A stretch of DNA of 52,905 nt from Marinomonas sp. SBI8L. Lineage in GTDB: Bacteria; Pseudomonadota; Gammaproteobacteria; Pseudomonadales; Marinomonadaceae. The notes below the pieces were generated by a model that saw only the letters and a program-made list of their open reading frames with translations, was not told the origin of the DNA and searched no databases. Every line of letters starts with the position of its first letter. The first letter of the stretch is position 1. Shown in pieces: positions 44,227-52,779 of the stretch. The stretch covers positions 1-52,905 of the forward strand of contig NZ_JSEO01000023.1 of assembly GCF_001624705.1 (NCBI RefSeq), in the 5' to 3' direction. The position numbers and the translations under genes were made by a program.

Positions 44227-45138
44227 TCAATCCCCTTGAATGATCTTATCAAGCTGTACCAGTATCGCCCTCATCTGTTGGTTCATTGGCGTATTTGTTG
44301 AGAGACACAAACAGAGCTTTTCGCTTAAGCGTTTTTCTTTTAATGGATGAAAGCATAATTCGTTATTAGCAAGCTCTTTTGCCACATCAAACTGAGTTAA
44401 AAAAGTCACCCCACGACCTGCTATCACCCACTGTTTTAATACATTTACCGAGTTACTGGTGGCACACAAAGTATGGGCCTTTTTCTGTCGCATGATTTCG
44501 GCGTAAATTCTGGGTTGAAAAGACAACTCATCATCGGCTAAACAAAGCGGCCATTGTAAGCATTCAGCCAAAGGAACCGGGGTATTTGAAACTAGATTTG
44601 ACTCTGCAAGATTTAAACTTGGTGGATAAATAAGGCCAATTGGGCAATCAACATGGCTAAAAAGACGAACTTGGCGATTATCTTGTACATTAAACGCAAT
44701 AATGACATCTAACTCACCCGACTCCAATTGTGCTAATAAGGCATGAGTGTTTCCGACTTTAATATCCAATCTATATTGTCCAAAAATGTGGTCCAACCCT
44801 TGCTCAATTTCTTGAGGTAAGGTTTGGCTTAAACATTCCATAATTCCGAGTTTTAACACCACTAGACTTTCTTTATTAATGCGCTGCATTTCAAGTCGTA
44901 AGTGTTTATCTTGCTTGCGCCAAAATTCAGCCTTGTTCAGCAACTCGCGACCAGACTCAGTCACCTCGATACCCCGAGGTAAACGAATAATTAATTTAGA
45001 GCCATAGTCTTCCTCTAAAATACGCATTTGTCGGCTTAAAGCAGACGCAGAAATATTCAACTTATTGGCAGCTTTTCGCACAGACCCTTCGTTCGCTATT
45101 TCGATAAATGAAATCAGCTCTTTTGAAAATGCTGTAAT
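44227..45138 (-). CDS. LysR-family regulator, probably starting at ATT
   Basis: 303 aa if begun at ATT (45138). The frame from the first usual start (GTG, 45081) would lack helix 1 of the HTH. Upstream, in the same frame, TAFSKELISFIEIANEGS supplies the missing LysR N-terminus, and AAGGAG (45150-45145) sits 6 nt before the ATT. The rest is typical: RKAANKLNISASALSRQMRILEE, then a substrate domain to IIQGD. It lies upstream of the MalY-like gene, same direction, and may control it. Confidence 0.85.
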   Translation of the reverse strand: MTAFSKELISFIEIANEGSVRKAANKLNISASALSRQMRILEEDYGSKLIIRLPRGIEVTESGRELLNKAEFWRKQDKHLRLEMQRINKESLVVLKLGIMECLSQTLPQEIEQGLDHIFGQYRLDIKVGNTHALLAQLESGELDVIIAFNVQDNRQVRLFSHVDCPIGLIYPPSLNLAESNLVSNTPVPLAECLQWPLCLADDELSFQPRIYAEIMRQKKAHTLCATSNSVNVLKQWVIAGRGVTFLTQFDVAKELANNELCFHPLKEKRLSEKLCLCLSTNTPMNQQMRAILVQLDKIIQGD

Positions 45139-45144
45139 AATTAA

Positions 45145-45150
45145 CTCCTT
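45145..45150 (-). promoter_or_regulatory. Ribosome-binding site that decides the ATT start
   Basis: AAGGAG on the minus strand followed by TTAATT and then ATT (45138-45136). No ATG, GTG or TTG in the LysR frame lies at a suitable distance. Confidence 0.6.
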
Positions 45151-45339
45151 ACCAAAGCTGAAGCGTGCTAATTTTTAGAACGCATTTTACCAATCATTAT
45201 AGTTCTTAATAAGCTTTTCATAAAATAGAATGTCGCCTTCTCTCAGACCATTCCTCCTTAAGAAACGAGGCTCCCAGAAGAGAAAGAAAAGAATGGCTAA
45301 ATAGAAGCTAAACAGGCACACATTGAAAAAGGTAAAAAT

Positions 45340-45828
45340 ATGAATCAAGCAGAGCAAGATAACCATTGGCTTAAGCAAACACTAAACCTATCTCAAGCTT
45401 CAGTCGATGCAGGCAACCACCCTTTTGGCGCCTTATTGGTAATAGATAATAAACAAGTATTAAAGGCTGAGAACACAGTTAATACTTGTCACGATGCGAC
45501 TCGCCATGCTGAGATGAACCTTGTTAGCCAAGCGTGTCAAAACTTAAGCGAGAGCCAGCGTAAAGAGGCTGTACTCTATACCTCAACAGAGCCCTGTGCC
45601 ATGTGTGCTGGTGCCATTTATTGGTCTGGCATCAAGCAAGTCGTCTATGCTTGTAGCGGTAGTGAATTAAACGACATTGCTGGTAAAAGCTTAATTTGCC
45701 ATAGCGAAGACGTGTTTACAGGCGCGGTAAATCCACCAAGAGTCAGATCTACTCAATCACAATTACTCATTGAGCAAGCTTGTGAACAACATAAAAAATA
45801 TTGGATTGAAGACTGGTCATGTCTTTAG
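45340..45828 (+). CDS. Nucleoside/guanine deaminase-like protein (CMP/dCMP deaminase fold)
   Basis: 162 aa. Zinc site: His57-Ala-Glu59 (RHAEMNL) and Cys86/Cys89 in PCAMC, with HPFGALLV at the N-terminus. The order and the TSTEPCAMCAGAIYWSGI stretch are those of guanine deaminase and TadA-like deaminases; the single-copy TadA of a cell usually differs at its C-terminus, so a free base or nucleoside is the likelier substrate. It is monocistronic; the ATG has only a weak GGTAAA before it. Confidence 0.87.
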   Translation: MNQAEQDNHWLKQTLNLSQASVDAGNHPFGALLVIDNKQVLKAENTVNTCHDATRHAEMNLVSQACQNLSESQRKEAVLYTSTEPCAMCAGAIYWSGIKQVVYACSGSELNDIAGKSLICHSEDVFTGAVNPPRVRSTQSQLLIEQACEQHKKYWIEDWSCL

Positions 45829-46031
45829 GTTAAACACTCCAAAGACTAAGCGCTCAAAAGACTAACGACTTAAAGACACGTTATAAAGATATCAAGACTG
45901 TTACACATTTGCTTAATAGTTACACCAAATGCTGGCTTGTCAGACTTGATCGCCAGCCCGTTATTTGAGGATAATGAGTTCATCTTAAAACTTGGTTTCT
46001 TAAGCTAAAACCTTAAATTGAAGTACAGATT

Positions 46032-47210
46032 ATGAGTAGAACAAACACCTTAACCTTCGGTGCTATCGCACTTGCCTCAACCGCTTTAATTGCCTGTTCT
46101 ACTCAACCTCAAGACCCTGCATTTCAAGCGGCTAAAACGCTACCTAAGTATGATCAAACAAGTTTTTCTGACTATGTAGCAGATACTAAGCAGTGGTTAG
46201 AAACAAACCGGGTGTTTATGACTCAGGATAAAGAGTCTGAATTACTCGACGTTTTACCCAGAGAATACAAACCACAGCACCCTAATGGCCAAGGTGTACT
46301 GCTTGTGCACGGCTTGGGAGATACGCCCTACTCTTTTATTAACGTTGCCGAGCATTTAGCGAAGAAAGGCTACCTCGTACGTACTGTTTTGCTCTCTGGT
46401 CACGCCAGTAAAGTTGGGGACTTACAGCTTCCTTCGCTGGAAGATTGGCAAGGTATTGTTGATCATCACGCAAGGCTATTAAAAACGAATGTTGATTCTA
46501 TCTGGGTAGGTGGCTACTCCACGGGGGCAAACCTAGTGACCGATCTTGCCATCCAAGATGAGTCGATTAATGGCGTACTGCTTTTTTCTCCTGCATTCCA
46601 ACCAAACTCGTCTTCGGTAAAATATGCAGGGCTTGCTAGCTACTTTGTTACCTGGGCCGATCAAGACCCAGAAGATAACCCACTTAGGTATAATTCACTG
46701 CCCATGAGCGCAGCCGCTGTCTATTACGAAACTTCTGTCGAAGTGAGAGACCAGCTAGAAGACACCAAATATGAGAAGCCCGTTTTCATGTTAATGAGTG
46801 AAGGCGATAGAGTCATAGATACTCAATTTGCTATCGATGTTTTCACACAACAATTTAATAATCCGAATAGCCGCTTAATCTGGCAAGGAGAACAAGCATT
46901 AGCAGAGCCAAGGTCCACCACTTTATCGATGAGATTACCTGAACAGCGTATTTCAAACGGTTCGCACATGGGCTTACTTTTTGCCCCTAACAACCCAAAT
47001 TATGGCGTTCAAGGACAAAGCCGTATTTGCAGCAATGGTCAGACAGAAGAGCAAGAAGCTGCATGTATGAACGGGGATGATGTGTGGTTTTCAGCATGGG
47101 GGCACAGAGAAGATAACAAAAACCATGCCCGCCTAACCTACAACCCCTACTTCACAGAGTCCATGGCCTTGTTAGATCAAGTGATGGGAAGTGAAAGCAC
47201 TACAAAGTAA
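46032..47210 (+). CDS. Alpha/beta-hydrolase lipoprotein (lysophospholipase-like)
   Basis: 392 aa. Signal peptide with lipobox LIAC (Cys22 lipid anchor); the mature protein is presumably held at a membrane. The hydrolase core has the oxyanion loop VLLVHGLGDTPYSF, the nucleophile Ser in GGYSTGAN, a likely Asp in EGDRVID and His in NGSHMG. A Cys pair in the late insert (SRICSNGQTEEQEAACMNG) may form a disulfide. The substrate is probably an ester or lipid. It stands alone. Confidence 0.87.
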   Translation: MSRTNTLTFGAIALASTALIACSTQPQDPAFQAAKTLPKYDQTSFSDYVADTKQWLETNRVFMTQDKESELLDVLPREYKPQHPNGQGVLLVHGLGDTPYSFINVAEHLAKKGYLVRTVLLSGHASKVGDLQLPSLEDWQGIVDHHARLLKTNVDSIWVGGYSTGANLVTDLAIQDESINGVLLFSPAFQPNSSSVKYAGLASYFVTWADQDPEDNPLRYNSLPMSAAAVYYETSVEVRDQLEDTKYEKPVFMLMSEGDRVIDTQFAIDVFTQQFNNPNSRLIWQGEQALAEPRSTTLSMRLPEQRISNGSHMGLLFAPNNPNYGVQGQSRICSNGQTEEQEAACMNGDDVWFSAWGHREDNKNHARLTYNPYFTESMALLDQVMGSESTTK

Positions 47211-47225
47211 ATACTAGCCTGAGTT

Positions 47226-47250
47226 TGCTGACTTTGAAAGCGAGTCAGCA
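47226..47250. terminator. Short hairpin between convergent genes
   Basis: TGCTGACT (47226-47233) pairs with AGTCAGCA (47243-47250) over a 9-nt loop. No T-run; weak. Confidence 0.45.
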
Positions 47251-47296
47251 TCCGCTAATTAGCTAGAAAGCACCAGCCATATTTGTAATGATTTTA

Positions 47297-47704
47297 TCAG
47301 AGCCTATCAGCAGGATGATTCACCCCATCATAGGTTGGGATATCATCGATCATCAATGGGTTTATGCCTTCCAAGCAAGCGACATTAAAACCATATTGAG
47401 CTGGGTTTGATCGTCTCTGATGATGAGTATAAATACCGCAGTTAGCACAGAAATAATGCTTAGCTGTCTTGGTATTAAACTGATACAAGGTTAGAAGTTC
47501 TTGCCCTTTAATGATATGAATACCAGATAAAGGAATTGATGCCGCAACAGCTCCTCGCTTTCGACACAAAGAACAATCACAACGCCTTATATCAAAAAGG
47601 CCATCGGGCAAATCAAGTTCAAACTCGACAGAGCCACAATGACACGAGCCTTTATGCCTTTCTTGAATAGCAACACCACCAACACTTTTTAGATTAATAG
47701 TCAC
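47297..47704 (-). CDS. GFA-family (glutathione-dependent formaldehyde-activating-like) zinc protein
   Basis: 135 aa from a GTG with AAGGAG upstream. The cysteine pattern is that of the GFA/CENP-V fold: C21xC23 (GSCHCGSVEFEL), C42xC44xxC47 (RRCDCSLCRKRG) and C86xxC89 (YFCANCGIYTHH), binding two zinc ions. Family members bind or add glutathione to small aldehydes, though many have unknown substrates. It is a single gene. Confidence 0.9.
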   Translation of the reverse strand: MTINLKSVGGVAIQERHKGSCHCGSVEFELDLPDGLFDIRRCDCSLCRKRGAVAASIPLSGIHIIKGQELLTLYQFNTKTAKHYFCANCGIYTHHQRRSNPAQYGFNVACLEGINPLMIDDIPTYDGVNHPADRL

Positions 47705-47993
47705 ACTTAACTCCTTGTATGGTTATGCAGATTAAATACTAGCTGTAGGAGAGAATCTGATAAACACTTCAATCCAAATGGCATTTCCATTTTCTATATT
47801 AGTATCAAACCACTGCTCAATTCTGCTACTTAATTTAATAGCAACAACCTAACTGGTTCACAGACACTCTAGCTGAACAAAATACACTTTAGTTTTTATC
47901 GTGTTATTCACGATCTTTACCTAACATGCGCTAATGTCATGATATCATCCACGCCCGAACTCTCATTATCTAATCAGTTTAATTTGATAACTT

Positions 47994-48911
47994 ATGACTT
48001 TCTCCATGTTTAAGAATAAAACCGTACATTTTTCAGCACGTAAGAAAGGCGTATTGGCATCGATAATCGCGTCTTGTTTATTTGCCATGCTGCCCCTTTA
48101 TGTACAGTTTCAACCGAGCCTAACAGGAACCGCTTCTGAAGCGGGCCATTGGTTAACGGGTCAAAGAGTTTTGTGGAGCTCTGTCATTATGTTATTGGGA
48201 TTAGCCCTGGTTGGGCGAATCTCTAAATTATGGGAACAATTAAAGCAGTGGCGGTTGTGGCCGAGCTTTTTTCTTTCTGCCTGTTTGATTGCACCACAGT
48301 TTTGGATTTTTGTCTGGGCGCCATTACAAGGTGAAATACTTTCTGTGGCGTTAGGTTATTTTGCACTCCCTCTGACCTTGGTTGCCGTTGGCTATTTTGT
48401 GTATGGTGAACAATTAACCCGAGCACAATGGCTTGCATGCATGATTGCAGCTTCTGGTGTAATTTATGCCTATGTGATTGCTGATGGTATCTCGTGGATT
48501 GTATTAGTCATTGCATTAGGCTATCCATTGTACTTTATGAATCGCCGACGTTTCTCAATCGCCAGCGACATAGTATTTACCTTAGACAATCTCTTTATAT
48601 TGCCAATCGCACTGCTTGCCATGGTCTATTTACACCCTTTCAATGAATGGCCACACATTGAGCTTTGGTCTTGGGCTTATTTCCTAGGGTTAGGGCTAAT
48701 AGGCACTTTACCCATGCTTTTATTTTTATTCGCCTCACAAAAACTCCCGCTCAGCCTGTTCGGATTACTGACTTATATAGAACCCACATTGGTTTTTTGT
48801 CTTGGCCTAATACTGGGTGAACGTATCGAGCTAATCCAATGGCCAATCTATGGCGCGATTATGCTTGCCTTGTTATTAATTGCTATCGATAGAGATAAAC
48901 GAAATCGTTAG
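47994..48911 (+). CDS. rarD: EamA/RarD-type membrane transporter
   Basis: 305 aa, about ten hydrophobic helices in two EamA halves. KGVLASIIASCLFAMLPLYVQF, GHWLTGQRVLWSSVIMLLGLAL, GYFALPLTLVAVGYFVYGEQLTRAQWLA and SLFGLLTYIEPTLVFCLGLILGE are the RarD landmarks. It is a drug/metabolite-type exporter with unknown substrate. The ATG at 47994 has no strong ribosome site; an ATG two codons further is also possible. Confidence 0.87.
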   Translation: MTFSMFKNKTVHFSARKKGVLASIIASCLFAMLPLYVQFQPSLTGTASEAGHWLTGQRVLWSSVIMLLGLALVGRISKLWEQLKQWRLWPSFFLSACLIAPQFWIFVWAPLQGEILSVALGYFALPLTLVAVGYFVYGEQLTRAQWLACMIAASGVIYAYVIADGISWIVLVIALGYPLYFMNRRRFSIASDIVFTLDNLFILPIALLAMVYLHPFNEWPHIELWSWAYFLGLGLIGTLPMLLFLFASQKLPLSLFGLLTYIEPTLVFCLGLILGERIELIQWPIYGAIMLALLLIAIDRDKRNR

Positions 48912-49036
48912 TGGGCATGATGAGGGAGCGGCTAGATGAGTGTTATGGGTGGTAATTCGCAGACTGTTATAGATTGCTGCTACATAATAAGAAGGGAAAT
49001 AAAAATACAGTCTTATGAAAGCTTACTTAGCCGTGT

Positions 49037-49336
49037 TTAACTTTTTAATAGAAATCTACGTAAATCACGTTCTTGGCGCATAACATGAAGAATATAAACT
49101 TTGTCACTATTCACTTTATAGAATATACGACAAGGATTAACATTAACTTCACGGTAATTTAAGTTCGCTAGTTCCAGTGGTTTTTTACCTGATTCTGGAT
49201 GATTTTCTAATCTAGATATTTTATCAAATATTTTTTGAGTTAACTTCTTCGCAGCAGGGAAATTACTTAAAGCAATGTATTCCGCTATCTCATTTAAGTC
49301 ATCAAGGGCTGGTGATGTCCATATTACTTCAGCCAT
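49037..49336 (-). CDS. RelE/ParE-family toxin
   Basis: 99 aa. AEVIWTSPALDDLNEIAEYIA is the usual ParE opening, followed by LENHPESGKKP, NYREVNVNPCRIFYKVNSDKVYILHVMRQERDLR. Such toxins inhibit gyrase (ParE) or cut mRNA at the ribosome (RelE); ParE-type is likelier here by length and the late basic patch. It overlaps the upstream antitoxin by 13 bp, with which it forms an operon. Confidence 0.9.
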   Translation of the reverse strand: MAEVIWTSPALDDLNEIAEYIALSNFPAAKKLTQKIFDKISRLENHPESGKKPLELANLNYREVNVNPCRIFYKVNSDKVYILHVMRQERDLRRFLLKS

Positions 49337-49581
49337 TTACTCATTTTCTCTTTTGCTTCTTGATTTGATAAGGTTTCACCATTTTTAATTGCTTGCTCAC
49401 CTCGTGCAACACCTTCAAGAATTGCCATTCTTTGTTGCATAAACTCATAATCTTCCACATCAACTAAGTAAGCAGATGGTTGACCATGCTCAGTAATTAA
49501 TACAGGTTCTTTTGATTCATGTAAGTCAGCTAGAATTTTAGTCGCTTGCCGTTTAAGTGTTGTTACAAGTTCAACTTTCAT
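49324..49581 (-). CDS. Phd/YefM-family antitoxin
   Basis: 85 aa. MKVELVTTLKRQATKILADLHESKEPVLITEHGQPSAYLVDVEDYE is the Phd/YefM DNA-binding half, and the C-terminal MSKWLK tail would wrap the toxin. It neutralises the adjacent toxin and probably represses the operon through the repeats at 49609-49627. Confidence 0.9.
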   Translation of the reverse strand: MKVELVTTLKRQATKILADLHESKEPVLITEHGQPSAYLVDVEDYEFMQQRMAILEGVARGEQAIKNGETLSNQEAKEKMSKWLK

Positions 49582-49608
49582 AATAAAGCCTATAAAAATT
49601 CAAAATAT

Positions 49609-49627
49609 GTATCACAATAGTATCACA
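49609..49627 (-). promoter_or_regulatory. Direct repeat, likely antitoxin operator
   Basis: TGTGATAC occurs twice on the minus strand (49627-49620 and 49616-49609), 11 bp apart, one helical turn, about 28 bp before the antitoxin ATG. This arrangement fits two antitoxin dimers on one face of the DNA. Confidence 0.55.
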
Positions 49628-49698
49628 TTAGCTCAAGCTCACAAGGATATAGCTCCCTTCCAATAACCCTCTGTAAGAAGCTCAAAAAGTATTTTAAT

Positions 49699-49741
49699 TA
49701 AGACATATATGAATCGCATGAGTACGTCCATATATGTCTTA
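49699..49741. repeat. 13-bp perfect inverted repeat with 17-nt loop
   Basis: TAAGACATATATG (49699-49711) and CATATATGTCTTA (49729-49741). It lies between the toxin-antitoxin promoter and the end of the VOC gene. No T-run on either strand; it may be an mRNA end structure, a protein-binding site or a small mobile remnant. Confidence 0.7.
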
Positions 49742-49814
49742 TGAAAATTAACAAACCTAACCCTGTCTGATCTAACCAACAGATCTTTTCATTAGCTATT
49801 CGCTTTCTCTACAC

Positions 49815-50315
49815 TTAATTTGGTGAGTGCAAGCCCATTTTATTACCCTCTGAATCAAGGAAAATAGCGAAATACCCCATATCATCCGCATGGGCTGTTT
49901 TGGGAATGAGAATTTTACCGCTATTCTTTTCAACTCTATCAAGAATGGTTTGAAGGTTTTCGCCACCATTGAGATATATTGTCACACCATCTGTCGAAGG
50001 TCGTAAACCTTCTTCCTTCAAGATGACACCAGTAACCGCTTGCTCTTCATAGGGGAGTATGCCCATTTCCATTCCTGGCATTTCCACTTTCTCAATATTC
50101 ATGTCTAAAATGGCTTGATAGAATTCAATTGCTCGTGAAATATCTGTTGCTGGAATTTCGAAAATTGAAATATAAGTATTCATATCTGCTTCACTTTTAT
50201 TAATGTTTGTTCCGCTCTTTTGCCTTTCCATTTCAGCATCATCTGCACTAAAAGCAGAATAGCTAAATATACACATTGCTAAGGTCAGGCTAAGTCTAGT
50301 GATTACATTTCTCAT
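49815..50315 (-). CDS. VOC/glyoxalase-domain protein with N-terminal signal peptide
   Basis: 166 aa. Residues 1-23 look like a Sec signal (LSLTLAMCIFSYSAFSA), then a charged linker, then a VOC domain from about Met45: TYISIFEIPATDISRAIEFYQAILDMNIEK to MGYFAIFLDSEGNKMGLHSP. VOC proteins of this type (YdcJ/CHU-like) are normally cytoplasmic and begin at the Met45 equivalent, so export is unusual. Starting at the internal ATG (50183) would yield the cytoplasmic form, but its ribosome site is poor. Function unknown. Confidence 0.8.
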   Translation of the reverse strand: MRNVITRLSLTLAMCIFSYSAFSADDAEMERQKSGTNINKSEADMNTYISIFEIPATDISRAIEFYQAILDMNIEKVEMPGMEMGILPYEEQAVTGVILKEEGLRPSTDGVTIYLNGGENLQTILDRVEKNSGKILIPKTAHADDMGYFAIFLDSEGNKMGLHSPN

Positions 50316-50401
50316 ATGGCCTCGCAGCGACTAATTAAAATGTATAAACAAAACTAAACTTATGGAGGGAAACAGAATTGTAAAAATGCGACAGATTTAA
50401 A

Positions 50402-51217
50402 TTACTTATAAAAAGCGGAAGAGAGAGCCATATTTTCATTTCCTAAAAAGTCTTTTGGCGCGACACCAGTGAAGGCCTTAAAGTCTTTGATAAAATGCGC
50501 TTGGTCGTAGTAGTCATGTTGATATGCAATATGAGTAAGACTCTCCCCTTCTTCGTTAAGCAGCATCTTTAAAGCACTTTGTAAGCGAATCAATTTGCCT
50601 AATTGCTTCGGGCTCGCGCCAATTTGCTTTACGAACATTCTTTCAAGCTGTCTTCTTTTAGATAAATCTTCTTTAAGAATTTCACTAATGGAAGTGCCTC
50701 CCTTGGTTGCCAAAAGTGTTTCTACCGTTGTTTTAACGATACTGTTAACTCTCACCTGATCACTGAGTTTCTTCAGAAAAAATGATTCAATTATCTCGAT
50801 CCGCTGTTTTGTACCAGTAGCTTGAATGATGTCTTGCTCAAGTTGATCTGCGATATCTTCTTCAAATAAGGTATTTATTGGCGTCTCTTTATCTGCCAAT
50901 GTCCTGATAGGCGCAGTCACAAAGTTAGCAAAACCATAAGGGTAAAAACGAATGGCAAAGGTATTAACGTAACCAGTGGGTTCAATATAAAAAGGGTCAA
51001 TCGTTTGGCCCAGAACCATAGCGCGAGGCTGAATAATGAAATCATCTTCTGATGTATAGCGTTTTATATCATCACCAAGTATAAAAGCCATTTCAATTGT
51101 GCCATCAGGAATGATTCGCTGTCGTTGCGTCTCTTCCGTTTTAGGGACTTCCAAAGTCCAATAACAACTGATGAGCGATGCTAAATCCGGGTGGGGCTGA
51201 AAAGTCTGATAATCCAT
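50402..51217 (-). CDS. AraC-family regulator with DUF6597-type N-terminus
   Basis: 271 aa. YQTFQPHPDLASLISCYWTLEVP and IIPDGTIEMAFILGD form the N-terminal sensor typical of this branch; the C-terminal AraC HTH pair is ISEILKEDLSKRRQLERMFVKQIGASPKQLGKLIRLQSAL and ESLTHIAYQHDYYDQAHFIKDFKAFTGVAPKDFL. It is upstream of the VOC gene on the same strand (86 bp), so it may regulate or be co-transcribed with it. Confidence 0.88.
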   Translation of the reverse strand: MDYQTFQPHPDLASLISCYWTLEVPKTEETQRQRIIPDGTIEMAFILGDDIKRYTSEDDFIIQPRAMVLGQTIDPFYIEPTGYVNTFAIRFYPYGFANFVTAPIRTLADKETPINTLFEEDIADQLEQDIIQATGTKQRIEIIESFFLKKLSDQVRVNSIVKTTVETLLATKGGTSISEILKEDLSKRRQLERMFVKQIGASPKQLGKLIRLQSALKMLLNEEGESLTHIAYQHDYYDQAHFIKDFKAFTGVAPKDFLGNENMALSSAFYK

Positions 51218-51554
51218 AGTCTGGTTGTTTTTCCTAAGTGATACATTTCAGGTTTAAATTTAAAACTAATATATAAGATTTTATTGCTGGTAACATTTCC
51301 CCATCAAATTGGAATGGGTGTCTGTTTTAATTTCTTGGTCGAGATAAGGTTCTTGAAACCAAGTGGGAGATAAAGGCAGTTAAGTGCTGATCTCATCAAG
51401 GTCAGAAAACCAACAAAAAGCGTTTTCATAACAAGCCGAATATATGTCTAGTACGGCCCTTCATCGAGTTTGTGGTATTGGCAAAGGTCAAAAGCAGTTA
51501 ATAAGAAAATGACACAAACACTTAATATTCAGAATTAAAAAGTGGTTTGGGTAA
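51218..51554. other. Intergenic region, 337 bp, no gene seen
   Basis: Between the AraC gene and the first gene of the unknown trio. No coding frame or hairpin with a T-run is clear. The stretch 51320-51500 is less AT-rich than its surroundings. Confidence 0.5.
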
Positions 51555-51878
51555 CTATTGCCTTGACTGCACGGGAGCGTCCATATATATATCAATAGAA
51601 CTTTTTGATTTCTTTATTTTGTTACTAGCTTTTTTACATTTAACCTTTATCAACGTTAGTAAATTTTCCCACTCACCAACGGTATAGTTTGATACTTTTA
51701 AATCACCTAAGGCCTTAGTGTGACACCAATCACTCAATGCCTCTAGTGAAATTATTTTTAAAGACAAACTACCATCTATATAAGTGTTGTTTAACTTTGT
51801 TAATTCATCATACGCAATTGGTTGATTTGAAACTTTTAATTCTTCTAATAGTTTCTCAATGAGCTTTTCCAATGACAT
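51555..51878 (-). CDS. Small helical protein of unknown function (107 aa)
   Basis: MSLEKLIEKLLEELKVSN opens an acidic helix; the end is strongly basic (KVKCKKASNKIKKSKSS). There is no signal peptide and no recognised family. AAGGAG lies before the ATG. It follows the 147-aa gene by 42 bp on the same strand, the last of three small genes next to the IS110-like element. The separate acidic and basic ends suggest protein or nucleic-acid contact, which is only inference. Confidence 0.6.
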   Translation of the reverse strand: MSLEKLIEKLLEELKVSNQPIAYDELTKLNNTYIDGSLSLKIISLEALSDWCHTKALGDLKVSNYTVGEWENLLTLIKVKCKKASNKIKKSKSSIDIYMDAPVQSRQ

Positions 51879-51920
51879 ATTTTGTAATTCTCCTTGAGGC
51901 AGTCCGACTACCTTAACCTG

Positions 51921-52364
51921 TTAGGCTACATTTTCAATTGCCTGCCCAAAGATAGCAACAGTATCTTTCTTCCCATAAGCCGATAAGGCTTGATTGACGA
52001 TTACCCAGCTAACATCAAGTTTATGTGCGATATGATATTGATAGAGGTTATAAATAGAGTAATAAGCCATTTCCATATCATCAGTAAATGCTAAATCATT
52101 ATCTTGTAGTGCTGCGGCTGGCTCTTGATTGCGCTCCGCAACATTTAAGGTATCTATTCCGTTTTTAACAGCCTCAATTGCATCTTTAGGTAGAGAGTAA
52201 TCAATAGTCTGAATTGTGCCTGCTACAGATTCTTGATATTCACAAATTCCATTTTCACTGACGTAATCTAACCACAACCTGTATACCTTTATGCACAGTT
52301 CAACTTGGACAAGCTTTTGATCATCAAGAGTTAAATCAAAGTATTTTTTCGCTACTGGGTGCAT
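51921..52364 (-). CDS. Small acidic protein of unknown function (147 aa)
   Basis: All-helical and acidic, without signal peptide: DLTLDDQKLVQVELCIKVYRLWLDYV, DDMEMAYYSIYNLYQYHIA and a C-terminal QALSAYGKKDTVAIFGQAIE. Small acidic helical proteins like this are found among immunity proteins of polymorphic toxins, but no toxin is in view, so this is only a possibility. 53 bp separate it from the upstream gene. Confidence 0.6.
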   Translation of the reverse strand: MHPVAKKYFDLTLDDQKLVQVELCIKVYRLWLDYVSENGICEYQESVAGTIQTIDYSLPKDAIEAVKNGIDTLNVAERNQEPAAALQDNDLAFTDDMEMAYYSIYNLYQYHIAHKLDVSWVIVNQALSAYGKKDTVAIFGQAIENVA

Positions 52365-52417
52365 AAGAATCCTAACGCCTAGCTAAGAATTTAAATCGAG
52401 ACAGCCATTTTAAAATA

Positions 52418-52732
52418 TTAACAAATTTCAATACTTGTAAATTGGAAGCAGATATTGTCTTTATCAAAATCAGCAATTTTATTTAACTCATCAAACGGAT
52501 CTAGTGAAAGATAAGTTTGTTCACCAATATTCATCATTTTAACATGAGAAATATGCTTACTACCAAAGTCTTCATATATATTGAACTCAGTTAAACCATC
52601 TAACTTAAAATTTTGTTCGAGACCATTTTGATCAATCACTGTTATCATTGCTGAATGTAATAAACCATCCCAAGCATATTTAATTGAGATTTCAGTAATG
52701 ATTTTGTCTCTGAAATTCGATGGATTAACCAT
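52418..52732 (-). CDS. Small beta-rich protein of unknown function (104 aa)
   Basis: ITEISIKYAWDGLLHSAMITVIDQNG, LTEFNIYEDFG and ICFQFTSIEIC alternate in a beta-sheet pattern; no signal peptide. I do not recognise it, though the layout resembles small immunity-like or DUF proteins in toxin cassettes. It is the first of three same-strand genes; an IS110-like element begins about 50 bp upstream. The ribosome site is weak (GGGAAAAT). Confidence 0.55.
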   Translation of the reverse strand: MVNPSNFRDKIITEISIKYAWDGLLHSAMITVIDQNGLEQNFKLDGLTEFNIYEDFGSKHISHVKMMNIGEQTYLSLDPFDELNKIADFDKDNICFQFTSIEIC

Positions 52733-52779
52733 ATTTTCCCGTATAGCTAACGATTAACAAATTAGAGTGGGTGATGGTA

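Noticed and set aside
45187-45378. 63-aa hydrophobic frame on the minus strand
   Set aside because: It overlaps the start of the deaminase gene, has no ribosome site and its composition follows from AT-rich DNA.
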